A DNA stretch of 64,000 nt. It comes from Immersiella caudata (lineage: Eukaryota > Ascomycota > Sordariomycetes > Sordariales > Lasiosphaeriaceae). The stretch's first letter is position 1, and each line of letters begins with the position of its first letter. Below are positions 31,997 through 43,777 of this stretch, piece by piece. The DNA is taken from positions 3,286,001 to 3,350,000 of the forward strand of contig JAULSU010000001.1 of the NCBI GenBank assembly GCA_030512335.1, given 5' to 3'. The notes beneath the pieces are model-generated. The model searched no databases. It worked only from the letters and a program-made list of their open reading frames with translations, and had not been told where the DNA came from. The translations under genes and the position numbers were made by a program.

Positions 31997-33692
31997 CTAA
32001 TGCCCACCAATCTGCCCCTTAGGCAAAGGTGGTATCCAACTGACAGCAAGGCTCACACCCAACTGAATGCACCCAATGACCCAGAAAGCTTTGGCGTAGT
32101 TCGCTCCACCATCCATAAATCTGAAAATAATGGCAAAAATCACCCCACCCAAGTTGCCTCCAGCACCGGTGAGACCGCTCAAGATACCGTTCGCGTAGGG
32201 GTGGACATGCGGCACAAGCGAAAAGTTCGCGCCGTTGCCCGCCTCGAGGAAGATGCTCATCAGCGAGACCAACCCAATCATGGTGCTCTGATCGTGGGGA
32301 TCGAGCCGGCCGATGATGATGAGCATGATTCCCGTGATGACGCCGCAGACGATGATCCAGGCCTTCTTGAACCACAGGTTGTGGTTAAAGTACTTGTAAA
32401 GGAGATCGCTAACGATACCTCCGAGCGGGCGGGTGACGAAATTGAGGAAGCCAAACATGGCGGCCCAGTTAGCGGCGGTGGTCTGGGTAAGGTTGGGGAA
32501 GTTCTTATAGTAGTACGAGGCGAGGATGGAATTGATGGCGAGTTCACCGCCGAACGAGTTCATGTAGGTGAGGATGTGGAAGATGGTTTGCGGGGAGATG
32601 GCGACGCGGATCGCCTCAGAGAGAGAGGGTTTGACGACGATTTCGCCCTGGGCGGTGACGAGCATTTCTTCCTTGGTCATCTGGGCTTCGTGATCGAAGG
32701 TCGGCGGGAGGGAGCTGGCCGTGATGGTGTCCTTCTTTTCGAGGCCGGCGTCCTTGCTGGCGCTCGCGGGGCGCTTTTCGGTGTCGAGGGGGGCCTTGTC
32801 GGTGATGGCGCCGGGAACATCGACGACGCCGGCGGTTTCGTCAACACCGTGGATAACGAGGGCTTCATGCGCGTGCTGGTGACGGTCGGACCACTTTCCG
32901 GTGGGAGTGTCTGGGCAGAAGAGCAGGAGGCACACGCCGCAAAGGATGACCATGACCAGGGGTACAATGAAAGTCAGGCGCCACGATTTGCCCGGAGAGT
33001 ACCCCATGTGCACGAACCCGTCGTACACCGCAGGCATGATGAAGTAGGTGATGCCACCACCGGCGTTGCCAAAGCCACCGGTAAGTGCGTTGGCGGTGCC
33101 GACGACGTTCTTGTCGAAGAAGCCAGTCGACCAGACCTGGCAAGGAACGAAGGTGCCTCCCAGAATACCGATGAAGAAACGGCTGACGTAAAGGCCGGTG
33201 GCGCTGGTAACAAGTGGTGCGAGGCCCAGGGGAATGGAGCCAACGAGAAGAAGCCCGCCAAACACTTTTCGAGAGCCATATTGATCACAGAGGGGACCAG
33301 CCACGACACGAACGAGGAGACTGGCCGGGGATTAGTCGTGCGCCAAACCAGCGTCTAGAAAGTTTTTAACCTACGTTGCGCACAATGACACGATATTTGA
33401 GTTGGCAACCTGGATTGTTGTGAGGTTGAGATCCTTCCTGATGGTGAGGGTCAACTGCCGGAGGGTAGATGTTAGTGTGTGCAGCTTTGCCGGCCAAAGA
33501 GGGCAAGGAAGCAGGGCTTACCAAGGGCGGGAAGGTGTACCATGCCCAGAAGGCGATCATGAAGCCGAACCAGGAAAAGAAAAAGACGCGGCCGTAGATA
33601 TTGATCGGGTTGAAGAACGGAATGGACCGTGCTTTTCGGTTGACCGGGTTCAACTTAGGGGCCGCATATAGGTCGGAGAACTTGAGGCCCAT
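31997..33692 (-). CDS. High-affinity nitrate transporter, NNP/NrtA (CrnA) family of the MFS
   Basis: Plasma-membrane proton-coupled nitrate importer feeding nitrate reductase. Minus-strand exons are 33692-33522, 33454-33375 and 33320-31997, giving 524 residues, typical for fungal NrtA. Landmarks are the N-terminal FFNPINIYGRVFFFSWFGFM, two nitrate-signature-like glycine segments (LTGGFGNAGGGITYFIMP and LTGAGGNLGGVIFAIIF), and a long hydrophilic loop between helices 6 and 7 (residues ~240-310, DTPTGKWSDRHQHAH to PSLSEAIRV) characteristic of eukaryotic members. About twelve membrane helices are expected. The start is fixed by MGLKFSDLYAAPK; the frame is open further upstream but non-homologous. 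The upstream region has six GATAAG/CTTATC sites and a CTCCGCGG site, matching nitrogen-metabolite and nitrate-induction control. No nitrate or nitrite reductase gene is in the window. Confidence 0.96.
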
Positions 33693-34122
33693 GGTGGACC
33701 GAGGAGTCTGGGGCAGCCAGACACTGTACCAGGGAAAGAAATGTGGGAAAGTCTGCCTCAAGGCGGATCCAGATCTGGCTCTTGGCCCGTAATAGTCCCC
33801 AACTGGCGGCAATTGCATCCAGTTTATATACAAGTCCGAGCTGGTGCTCTGCTGTTGGTGCTCGAGTGAACCAGCTCGTCCCTACCATCCGCCACCAGTA
33901 GCCAGGCAACCAGTGAGGTTGCTCTGAGGCGCCGGATCGGGGATAACCCCACGGGAACTGTCTCTCAGCGGGGGTTACCGCGGCCTTGGCTACAGTATGT
34001 GTTTCTCCCCGGACGTCAACGGAAACGCACAAACACAGGTGCCAGGCCGGTGGGATTGGGCGAAAACGACGTCAGTCTAGGCCCTGGGCTGCGCGCGCAA
34101 CGACGACAGGGTGCCGATCTCT

Positions 34123-34758
34123 GATAAGACCTGGCGGCCAAGCGAGGGGCGTCCCGGCAGATGGAGGCTCCAGAGAGGAGGAGGGTAGGGCGCGGGTCGG
34201 CGGCCCTGAGCTGCGCCGGAGATGCACCACCGACGGGGATGACGGATAAGAGAAGATCTAGACTGAATTTCAGAGCCAAAGTCTAATCCGAGACGTTGGA
34301 GCCCTTCGCTTGAGCAATGCTGCGATGCGTGGGACTGCGAATGCCATTAGGGGGAGCAGGGAACGCCGTCTCGATGTCCGGGTTGCCTTGGAATTGTCAT
34401 CTTGTCTCAGACAGCCACGGGTGCGCCTCTCGAGGGGCTGAAAGGCAGCACCAGCACGCCAGAAACCAGGTCGAGGAAGGGCTGCCTTATCGTAGCCTGT
34501 CATCTTGCCCCTCTCCCGCACCGTAGCTTATCTCCACCAACCCTGCCTCGAATCTGGGGAACTGCTGCGCCGAAAGATAAGGAATTGCGGCCCTGGTGGG
34601 TCAATGGCTTTCTGATGTTTGGAGGATGCTGATCTCCGCGGAACATGGCCGATTCCGAAGACCCGGATTGAAGCCCATGTTGCAACTTGCCATGTGGGAA
34701 GGCTCCTTCTTCAAGTTTTGATGTCCTCCTTTTTGTCGACGAAGCTGGCTTAGATAAG
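34123..34758. promoter_or_regulatory. Cluster of six GATAAG/CTTATC sites (AreA/NIT2-type)
   Basis: GATAAG at 34123-34128, 34245-34250, 34576-34581 and 34753-34758; CTTATC at 34486-34491 and 34527-34532. These match the site bound by GATA nitrogen activators of filamentous fungi. They lie 430-1070 bases upstream of the nitrate transporter start. The binding role is inferred from motif and neighbour. Confidence 0.6.
34634..34642. promoter_or_regulatory. CTCCGCGGA: NirA/NIT4-type nitrate-response site
   Basis: Matches the CTCCGHGG consensus of Aspergillus NirA and contains the TCCGCGGA palindrome associated with Neurospora NIT4. It is within the GATA cluster, ~940 bases upstream of the nitrate transporter. 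Confidence 0.5.
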
Positions 34759-36387
34759 CCAAATATGCCCCCACGCCCCCGTGCCTGATGTTCCAGGCCC
34801 GGTGAGCCGCACACCAGCCAACGTTTTCGCCAATCTGCAAATCTTTACTTGACCGGAAATGCTGAGTTTCACCAGTGTCGATTTTGCTCAGGTCCGGGCC
34901 TCTTCGCCCTCGGCTTCTTCCGTTACTGCTGGTCGCGCTTGCCCCAGCTCGGAGATGCACGGGCCAAGTCTGGTTCAAACTCTTGTGGGCGCCGAATTCA
35001 AGGTCTCACCCAGATCTGAGTTTTCTGGACCCGAGCGATTGGTATTGGCATTGCTCTTTTTGCCGCCAAGTTCTTGTTGTTGGTGCTTATCGCGAGACAA
35101 GGTTGTGTTGGATGCCAGTTCTGGTTCCGGCCTGGGTTGTCATAGCGCACCCAACGCCGCTGGAAAACAATTTACCGATTCCCTTCTGGGCGGGCTGATA
35201 TGAAAGTCACAACCATCGTTTTCTTGGGACCGGATGCGCTTCCCGACGCTATCAACAAGCGGTGAGGTCTCCGTGGCTCTTCCGTTCCTGGGCATCGGCT
35301 AAGTTTCATAGCTACCAAGTCATTCAATGGCGGAGAGCTCGATGTTGTTGCGGCTCGTCCCACCCGCCCGGCTATCGGTCGGCTGTCGGTTGGAGCCGCC
35401 AAGCCAATCAATTTGGACACAAAACGTGGGATGCTTTCCACAAAGTGTCTGATACAGGCAGGACTGAACGTACATTGACGTACTAGCCATCTATTTTCAT
35501 CTTATTCTCCCGGTATACTGATATCTTCCCAGAGGCACTGAATTCAGATGGCACCGGGATAAAAGGGGGGTATCCGAAGCGGGTCGCCGAGTGCCGCTTG
35601 TGGATCACGGACCGGCCCACTGAAGCCGGCCGGCCTCCGAGCTGGAGCCGGATGTTGCCCAATGGACGACCTCACCGTATCACCTGCCAGCGCAAACGAA
35701 GATGAGCCGGAATTGAGGCGGCTAATAGGATGAAATGCACCGAGAACTGGATGCAGTGCCAGTTGGCGGGCCTCCGCGTCACCGTCACCCTCGCCCCTGA
35801 ACGCCTCCCCCGAGTCGGTGAGACTGACTTGTCTGAAGTTTGACGCATGGAACTCTTCCACCGGATGACAGTATTGCAAACAAAACATCCGAGGAGCCAA
35901 TGAGGGTTCTCTCCGCTGAATTATTGCTGCAGCGCTCGGGTACAGTTCACGGTGTTCGTTCCTTGTGCATCTGTTTTCGACGCATCCGCCCCCCGCCTTC
36001 CCGGGTCTCGGCGTGGGTCCGCAAGAGTTTTCTTCCCCAGCGGCTACGCCACCCCGGTCATGACCGAAATCAAGGAAGGCGGTCTTTATGCGGGACGGGG
36101 CGATCGAGATTCGTGCCGGACTGGCCCGCGGCTTCCTGGCCATAAAGGTGACGCCGATCCCACTGGTGTCTCCTTCTCGTTCAACGGCAACATCCAGTAT
36201 TGAAACCTGCCGAGTGTTTGCTTCCTTGCTGCCGGCATATCTTAATCTGGTCCTCTTAAGCTTCGGCTAAGCTTATAGTCATTCGCTATCAGTTGGTATT
36301 CACTTCGGCCCATTCTGTCCACCCGCAAGGTTCGCAACCGCCCTGGTCATACCACGAAAAGCCACGGAGACCCAAAAACCACTTCAG

Positions 36388-37277
36388 ATGTTGAATCCGA
36401 GCAGCTCGAGCCTTGAATCTGCAAGCGGGTCAACAGAAGCCATGGCCAACGGCAATCTGACGCCAAGCAACCCCTCTCGCTCTTCACCATCAAGATTCCG
36501 GTCCTACCTCAGCTGTCGAATAAGGCCAAACAGCTTCGCTGAGCTAGAACTTATACTACTCACCTTTTGCATTGGCTTACAAGGTTGGCCTCCACCCTCA
36601 TGGCCCTCCCCTGCCACCAAACTAACACCGTTCCAGATGCCGTTTCCTTTCCTGATTTTCACTGCTTCGCATCCAATCAAACCGGAAACACTGTCTTCCT
36701 TGTCCTAGCAATCGTGCTTCCTGAGATGAACGGTGAAATGTTCATCACGGCCAACATTGGCGTTGCATTAGGTCTCTTCCTTGCCGCCGCCTGGCTGACC
36801 GGCCAAGTCGGCCACATCGTCGGGCCACGACAGAGATGGTGGCTCATTCTCTGCAACTTTATCCAAACAGCTCTCGTCTTCGCCGCCGCAGCGCTCCAGT
36901 ACACCAAGGGTGTGGAACTCACTGGCGATCGTACTCTTGTTGCCATTGGGCTGCTCGCTTCCGCCGCAGGGAGTCAAGTTGTGCTGTCGCGCGCGCTGGA
37001 GATGACGGAGATCACGACGGCCATGGCGACGGCGGCATGGCTGGATTTGGTGATTGATCCGAACTTGTGTGCGCTCAGGAACAGATCAAGGAACAGACGC
37101 GTGGCGTTTTTGAGCTCGCTGGTGCTGGGGACGCTAGTTGGGGCGTTCATCTACAAGAGAATTGGGTCGCCGGCCGCTTTGGCGGTGTCGGGGGCTGGGA
37201 AGCTGTTGGTTACGGTGATGTTTTGCTTCAATGGGGCAGAGGAGGAAAACATCGAGCAAGGGAAGGAGGAGGTATAG
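36388..37277 (+). CDS. DUF1275 (YoaK-like) membrane protein
   Basis: Small integral membrane protein of a family found in bacteria and fungi, function not established. Exons are 36388-36583 and 36637-37277, giving 278 residues. The 53-nt intron (GTTGGC donor, CTAAC branch) joins FCIGLQ to DAVSFPDFHCFASNQTGNTVF, the family's most conserved segment; that confirms the splice. About six membrane helices follow (VFLVLAIVL, ITANIGVALGLFLAAAWLTG, LILCNFIQTALVFAAAAL, VAIGLLASAAGSQVVLSRAL, VAFLSSLVLGTLVGAFIYKR, GKLLVTVMFCF). The first 50 residues are Ser-rich and presumably cytosolic. It is divergent from the nitrate transporter, but 1.6 kb separates it from the GATA cluster, so shared regulation is only a possibility. 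Confidence 0.88.
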
Positions 37278-37921
37278 CGCAAGACCTCAAGTGGGTTCGG
37301 GCGTTTGGTTGTGGGATGGACTTGGAATTGGCTTGGTCATGGTTTTTGCATGGCGTTTGGCACGCAAGATGGTCGGACATGGACTCTCTGCCGGATTTGG
37401 CGTGGGGGTACGTATAGATATAGACCAGGCTTCGGCGAGATGGAGATTCAGTCAATATTCAGTTGGCGTTGGTGGCAAAGACAGCGACGGAATAGGGCCA
37501 CGTGGACCTTCGAGTCTGGTTCCATGGGAGTGGACGACAAAGCACGCACGTTTTGATCCGTGTGGTTGATCCAAGGAATGCGAGATGTCTGAGACTGGCA
37601 GGCTTTGGAACGCTGTCAGGCTTTAGAATGTGTCAGGGCTCTGGAATGCAACACCTATCAATACAGTTAAGAAATCTGCAAAAAAAAAAAAACATGAAAA
37701 ATTGCAAATATCTAGTATCTGTGCGTACTATCACCTGAGAATATGATTGACAAGATAAAAATGAGACAGAGTTGAAGCTGCTCATATAACTAAAATTTTA
37801 AGAAATTAAAGTAGAGGAGAGTTACAGATACAACAAGTCTTTGCGTTTTCTTTGCGGCACATTGGCATTTTCCTCAATTGTACACGGCGCGGCGACCTGC
37901 CTCAATTCCGGGGACAGCCCT

Positions 37922-38082
37922 AAAACGCGGAAATAACCCCAAACGCAGCAAGGTGCTCATGTGAACCCAAAAGATTTAAACCCGGAAATCACTTGAAAAC
38001 GCGGCGAAGTGGAGATAGAAGCGTAAAGTGTTATATGGCCGGAGCTAATTTAAAACGCGGAAAGTAGTGTTGAAAGCGTAAA
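37922..38082 (+). repeat. Degenerate ~56-bp tandem repeat containing AAAACGCGG
   Basis: AAAACGCGG occurs at 37922-37930, 37996-38004 and 38052-38060. The last two are each followed 22-23 bases later by AAGCGTAAA (38019-38027, 38074-38082), showing a duplicated unit of about 56 bp. ACGCG is the core of MBF-type cell-cycle boxes, which is suggestive upstream of a DNA-repair helicase; the binding role is conjecture. Confidence 0.6.
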
Positions 38083-38210
38083 ATGATAAGCAAACGGGGT
38101 TTAAATTTTTTTTTTTTTAAAAAAAATGGAATTTTCAGTGTGTACAGGCAAGGCGCCTTCAGACCGCAGATGGTGCCGAGAGTGGTGAAGTTCGGACAAG
38201 AGGAAAAAAG

Positions 38211-38296
38211 GGGTCAGGTGCGGCGAAGGACGCGGACCCGGAAAAGTGGGTCAAATGCGGCGGGGGTACCCGGACCCGGGATAGTGGGTCTGCGCG
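38211..38296 (+). repeat. GC-rich ~37-bp tandem repeat, 2.3 copies
   Basis: GGGTC recurs at 38211, 38248 and 38286 (spacing 37 and 38). Each of the first two units continues with a TGCGGCG word and a CGGACCCGG word. The third copy is partial. Confidence 0.75.
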
Positions 38297-38569
38297 AGGT
38301 CACCAGCCCTCTCCCCCACCTGGCGTTTGTAAGGATTGTTCCGCTCTGCAAAGCTTGCATAACCCCTCCACAATTCTGCAAGGTACAGCGAGTCTCGTGA
38401 CAGCGTGAGCAGGAAAAGCGCGTCGGCCCCCACAAACGACGCGCATTCGCGGTAAGTGGCATTCTGCAACTATTCTCAGCATACTACCCCTCCCTCCTCC
38501 GCCTCACAACTGATCGCACGACTTCTTTTCACCAATGTCTGGCTCTGAACCTCTTCTCCCTCGACCGCC

Positions 38570-41500
38570 ATGACCCGTCATAATTTGAGCGAAAACCTCG
38601 CCTGGTTGGTCCAGGCGTTTCCGCACCTGACCGCCGGTTTTCCATCTCATGTTCCCTCCCCCTCATTCACCCAGGCGCCGCAGAGCAGCGGCTTTTCCGC
38701 GCCTACAAATTCGTGTCTTCCTCCAATTGCTCCGGCGCACTCTTCCTCCTCTTCCTCCCTCAAAACCGCCTCCAACTCTTCCCTCAACCACAAAGCCTCA
38801 TCGGCCGCACCCTCCACTGCCACTCATTTGCAAGGCAAGTCGCTAAGCAGCAGGCCAGTTGCATCAACTTCGTCCAAGACCAGACTCACCCCGAGTATCG
38901 ACTCGAAGCGGCCGGGTCTGATCTTATCGGCAAGATCTGAGGATCCGCCAAGCACGGCAGCCGCCATCGCAGCTAGCCGCCCTCTACATTGTGAGACCTC
39001 GTCGCGGTCCCGGCCTGTTTCGACATTGACGAGACCCCAAAGAAGGAAGCCTGCACCCAAAATTGATCGGAAATTTGCCGAGGTGACCGATCTCATTGAC
39101 ATGACGGACTCGGACGACGGCTTCGGCGAAGACGTGACGATATGGCGGGAGGGCTGCGCCCAGCGACCGGCGCCTCTGTCCAAGGGCAGGAAGGCGGGCA
39201 AGAATAGCAGCAACCAACCCACTGCCGATGACGATCCGAAGTACTCGAGCGATTCATTTTCTGACATCGACAAGAGTGCTCCGGCCGGCAAAGCCCCAGC
39301 CAGCCAATTCACCGAGTCCAGCAGCCCGGCAACCCATCCGGCAGCCAACCCGGCAACCGGCGACCGCAAGCGGAAGACTCCCTCTTCCCCGAACTACTTC
39401 ACAGATTCCAGTGAGGCCTTCGTCGAGGCGTTGAAGCATGATGTGGCTCTGCTTCCGGGTCATATGGAAATCGCCGACAAGCCTGACGGAAAGTCGCACA
39501 GTGAGACCAATGGCCACAGGTCGAAGAAGGCTCGATCGGCGAAGGTCATCCTGGACTCGGATGACGATATGGAACCGTTCAAAGCGGCGCCTGGAGCACC
39601 GAGGGCCGCTCAAATCAGTCTCGACACGAGCAGCCGAGCAAATTCTACTCCGCCTGCAAGAAAGCCAAATGAGCAAGAGCGCCGGGCCAAAGAGTGCCCA
39701 TCCGCCGATTCCAAACTGCTGGACTGGCTGATCAAGAAACCCTCTGTGGTTCAGCGGAAATTGCAAGAAGAAGTCGACTCGGAGCTTGTGGTAATCAGAG
39801 GAGGGTTCCAATTTTGTTCTGAAATTGAGATTCAGAGCCTGAAACGTCGGAGGACACTGCAGAGACTGTCCAAGAATCTGTTGAAGCTCAAAGAACTGGA
39901 GAAAGATCGCCACGGTCTGATACATGAGGCCGAAATCTCTGGCGCTGACGAGACTGAGCTTGTTATGGAACTTGAGAGTTGCGATTCACAAATCGCAGCC
40001 GAGAAGAAACTGTTGCTCCAACTCATTGCGGTTTGTCAGATCGATGAGCTCGACTTCCTCAAAGACCAAAACGACTCAATTACAGAGTCGAACTCGCCTT
40101 TGGGACGAGAGCCGACAGCGGAGTCGCGAACTCGTTTTGGCATTCCAGAGATGAGTTCTCAGATACACATCACACTCTACCAACCGGCGGGCACGAGCAC
40201 TCCTGTTCCTGGAGGGCCGAAATATATCGATCTTGATGCGTTTCGACCTTTAGAGATCGGTCGACAACCGTCTCAGAATGTTCGACAGCCCCAGACGCGG
40301 TTTGGACACTCAAGACCGTCCGCTGTGACGGCCCTGCCGACTGTTCAACTCAAAAACGAGTCTCCTGACCCTGGCGAGCCCTCATCTCGACGTTCTCCTC
40401 GTATCAAGCAGGAGCGAATCGTCATCACATTGAGTGATAGTGATGATGACGATCCACCAAAGAAAATTTCCCACAGCGGCAACAAAGGACCTCTGAGGAG
40501 CAACTTTGATGGAAGAGTGGCGTTTCCGAGGGGCACTCATGCCGGTGTTGTCGCGCTACACGATGCGCATTACGCCGAGAGCAGCGAGCCCTTCACGAGC
40601 GAACACCAACTGGACTACTCGTCCAAAAAGCAAGGAGGTTTCACCATGGATCCCCCAGGGCGAGCTGAGCCGCAGTATCTCGTCAGCCAAGCCTCTCGGC
40701 AAAGGCCCGAACCAACAACGAAGAAGCTCGAGTATAACTACTTCTCAGATGAGGATGGAGACGACAAGTTTCACGGCATCCCAGGCGACAGTGGAGACGA
40801 CACGTTTGATGCGATCGTTGCGGAGGCAGAACTTCAAGGTCCTGTTGAGCCGCGTGCTCTGCAGGCGGTTGGAAAACAGCAGGCGGCGGTTATGACTGCT
40901 GGCCCGTCTAACCAAGGCGGAAAACCGGTCAAGCCAAGACGACTGGCAAAGCAAGATGACGTGTACGCCTTGTCGAGACCCGGCGGTTCAAAGGCCTCGA
41001 TGAACTTTGACTGGTCGCGCCAAGTATTCCGCGTACTGAAGGACCGCTTTCGGCTGCGAGACTTCAGGCCCATGCAACTTGACATTATCAACGCGACGCT
41101 TGGTGGATTCGATGTCATGGCTTTGTTACCGACTGGGGCTGGAAAGTCGTTGACATACCAACTTCCAGCACTCGTTCGGCGAGGCAAGACGAGTGGCGTT
41201 ACCGTGGTTGTCACCCCTTTGCGCAGCCTGATGGCTGATCAAGTCCAACACTTGGAAGACCTTATGGTCAGAGCCATTGCGTTTGACAGCGGTCTCCAGC
41301 CTTTGACACGTCAACATGTTCTCCATGGATTTGACGCACCGGAGCCGGAGCTACTCTTCCAGCTCCTCTACGTGACACCAGAGATGTTGGGCAAAAGCAT
41401 GCAGTTCACTGAAGGGCTAAAAAAGCTCTATTACAAGAAGAAGCTAGCTCGGTTTGTCATCGACGAAGCTCACTGCGTGAGCCAGTGGGGTCATGACTTC

Positions 41501-43777
41501 CGAAAGGACTATTCGCAGCTTGGGAAACTTCGGGAGCAGTTTCCTGGAGTCCCAGTCATGGCGCTCACGGCAACGGCAACGCAGGCAGTCCTTGCGGACA
41601 TCAAGCATAACCTCGCGATCGATGACTGCAAGGATTTCAGGATGTCCGCCAACAGGCCAAATCTTCGCATCCACGTCGTCGCCAAGGGGACCGCGTTCAA
41701 AATCTCGGACGTGGCCAACCTGATACCGCGCAACACATGCGGAATTATATACTGTATTTCGCGCCGGTCGACAGAGGACCTAGCGGAGAAACTCCGTGAT
41801 ATCCACGGGCTCAATGCTCACCACTTCCACGCCAATGTTGCCGTGGAGGAACGGGAACGGATCCAAAGGAAGTGGCAGTCTGGCGAAATCAAGATTATCG
41901 TGGCCACGCTGGCTTTTGGCATGGGCATTGATAAGCCCGATGTCAGATTTGTCATTCACCACGGTGCTCCCAAGTCCATTGAGGGATATTGGCAAGAAAT
42001 TGGCCGTGCTGGGCGAGATGGGAAGCCGGCAAACTGCTATCTGTTCTACCAGTATAGCGATTTTGCTACCCTGAGACGGATGATCACCAGAGACACAGAG
42101 GGCACTCCTGACACCAAAGAGCGGGGTCTTCGAAATCTCAACAAGCTGGTCTACTTTTGTGAAGACAGATGGGTCTGCCGTCGCAAGCAAATCCTGAAGT
42201 ACTTTGATGAGGAGTTTGATCAGGCAGATTGCGGAAAGACCTGCGACAACTGTCGAGATGACACCGTTCACACGAAGAGTGTGACTGTTGACTTCACTAT
42301 CTACGCCATGGGTGTTTTGAGAGCTGTGCAGCATTTCACACAAGACCCCCCAACGGACCCAAAGAAGAGGAGAATAGATGGGCTAAGACCTGGTGGCATC
42401 AATGATGTCCTGATGGGTAGGGCATCAAACAACCCAAACATCAAGAGCGCCCCTGGCTTTGGTATGGTCAAGGGTATACTGAACAGCTGGGATCTCAACA
42501 GAATCACTCACCACTTGGTGGAGAGTGGAGCCTTGGCTGAGGATTCAAGAACAGCGGGCAAAAACTCCGGCACACCTATTACATGGTATATAGTAAGTAA
42601 TCCTTTCCGCTCGCCCTTGTTTGTATGCTAACTGGGGTAACAGCCTGGCCCGAACATTAACGACTACCTTGTAAAGGGCAAGAGATTCAAACTGAGGATG
42701 AACCCAGACTGGGATAAGAAGAAGCCGGCAAAGAAGGCTCGACAAGCACCTCAGTCTACAAATGTCTCCTCGCCGATTCGAGCGAACCCGCAAAACAAGC
42801 GCAAAGGAAAAGAAATTGCGTATGCAGACGACGATGACGACATGGAGCTGGACGAGGGCTACGGAGAAGAGATGAGACGTGGTGCCACCATGGACCAAGA
42901 TGATTTTCTCATCGGGGAGGACTTTGACGAGGACGAAGGCCAAGCCTTCGAGTCTATCACGCCAACACTCCACAAATCGCAAACTCGACGCAGCCAAGGA
43001 GCATTGGGCCGCCCCATATCCCGAGACGATCACTTTGCTGGCGCTTCTGGCAATGAGCTCCATGAATCCCTCATTGAGGCCTTTCTCCTGGAGGCCAAGA
43101 AGCTTGACAGCGAGCTTCGGAACAGGGATGGCATCAGGCGTGCCATTTTCAGCGACTATGAGTACCGTGAGATGGCTCGGAACTTCACGACCACAGTTGT
43201 TGGAATTATGAATATTCCAGGCATCGACCAAGCCAAGGTCGACAAATACGGCGTCAAATTTGCCGCTCTGGTTGAAAATTATGAGGCACAGTATCTGGAG
43301 AGGGTCCAGGACGATGGCCTCGCTGGCTCAGAAGGCGATGATGGCGGTGACGAAGACATTAGCGATACTGATGTTGACTTGGATGAGCCGCCCAATTTCT
43401 CTCCTGTTGAGATCGACCCCACTTCGCCTTTCTTCCACCCCCCGAACGACGCATCACTGGTGCCTGCCGAATGGATCAAGAAGTGGGATTACCTAAGAGA
43501 ACAGGACAAGATCGCGCAAGCAGCGAAAGCTGAAGAGAGTTTGGAGAGAAGTAAGAGAAAAAGCGAGGCGTCGAGAGCGGCGTATCACAAGAAGAAGCGT
43601 ACCAGCACAAGGAGAAGCACAAGTGCTGGCGCTAGTGTCAGTAGCCGCCGTTCGGCATCGGCCGGAGTCTCGAAGCGCCAGCCTCGAGGGCAGCGGGGTG
43701 GGCGTGCGCCGGCTCGAGGACGTGGCGCCCCGAGTGCTTCTAACGTAGCCAACGGCATCGCGACGATGCCTCATTAG
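38570..43777 (+). CDS. RecQ-family DNA helicase, Sgs1/BLM/QDE-3 type
   Basis: ATP-dependent 3'-5' DNA helicase acting in the nucleus in recombination intermediate processing and fork repair; the Neurospora counterpart QDE-3 is also needed for quelling. Exons are 38570-42592 and 42644-43777 (1718 residues). Residues 1-~800 are disordered, Ser/Asp-rich, as in Sgs1/BLM. The helicase core starts at FRLRDFRPMQLDIIN (~825): Walker A LPTGAGKSLTYQLP (~853), DEAH box VIDEAHCVSQWGHDFR (~963), motif III MALTATAT, motif VI QEIGRAGRDG. A RecQ-C-terminal zinc region follows with CRRKQ...DCGKTCDNC (~1200-1226). The second exon contains an HRDC-like helical domain (LHESLIEAFLLEAKKLDSEL, ~1478-1560) and a basic Arg/Ser tail ending in a GGRAPARGRGAP segment. 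The splice joins TWYI to PGPNINDYLVKGK. The upstream region has ACGCG repeats. Confidence 0.95.

Larger units (their letters stand above)
33693..36387. other. Divergent intergenic region, nitrate transporter / DUF1275 gene, 2.7 kb
   Basis: Contains both promoters and the nitrogen-regulatory motif cluster. Frames at 34859-35203 and 35544-36143 are open but without recognisable domains. Around 34,900-35,200 several frames on the plus strand are hydrophobic, possibly chance. No mobile element seen. Confidence 0.45.
37278..38569. other. Intergenic region upstream of the RecQ gene, 1.3 kb
   Basis: AT-rich in the middle (37,660-38,130) with A12 and T runs. It holds three sets of degenerate tandem repeats: ~18-bp CAGGCTTTGGAA-like units at about 37598-37649, an ACGCG-containing repeat at 37922-38082, and a GC-rich 37-bp repeat at 38211-38296. 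No gene seen. Confidence 0.5.

Noticed and set aside
31802..33358. 518-codon plus-strand open frame
   Set aside because: It is the mirror of the nitrate transporter's coding strand, low-complexity (Asp/Glu/Gly/Val/Arg) and without domains; the minus-strand gene is certain.
34859..35203. Hydrophobic plus-strand frames suggesting a degenerate membrane protein
   Set aside because: No single frame carries a coherent series of helices and stops interrupt the most hydrophobic one; insufficient to call a relic.
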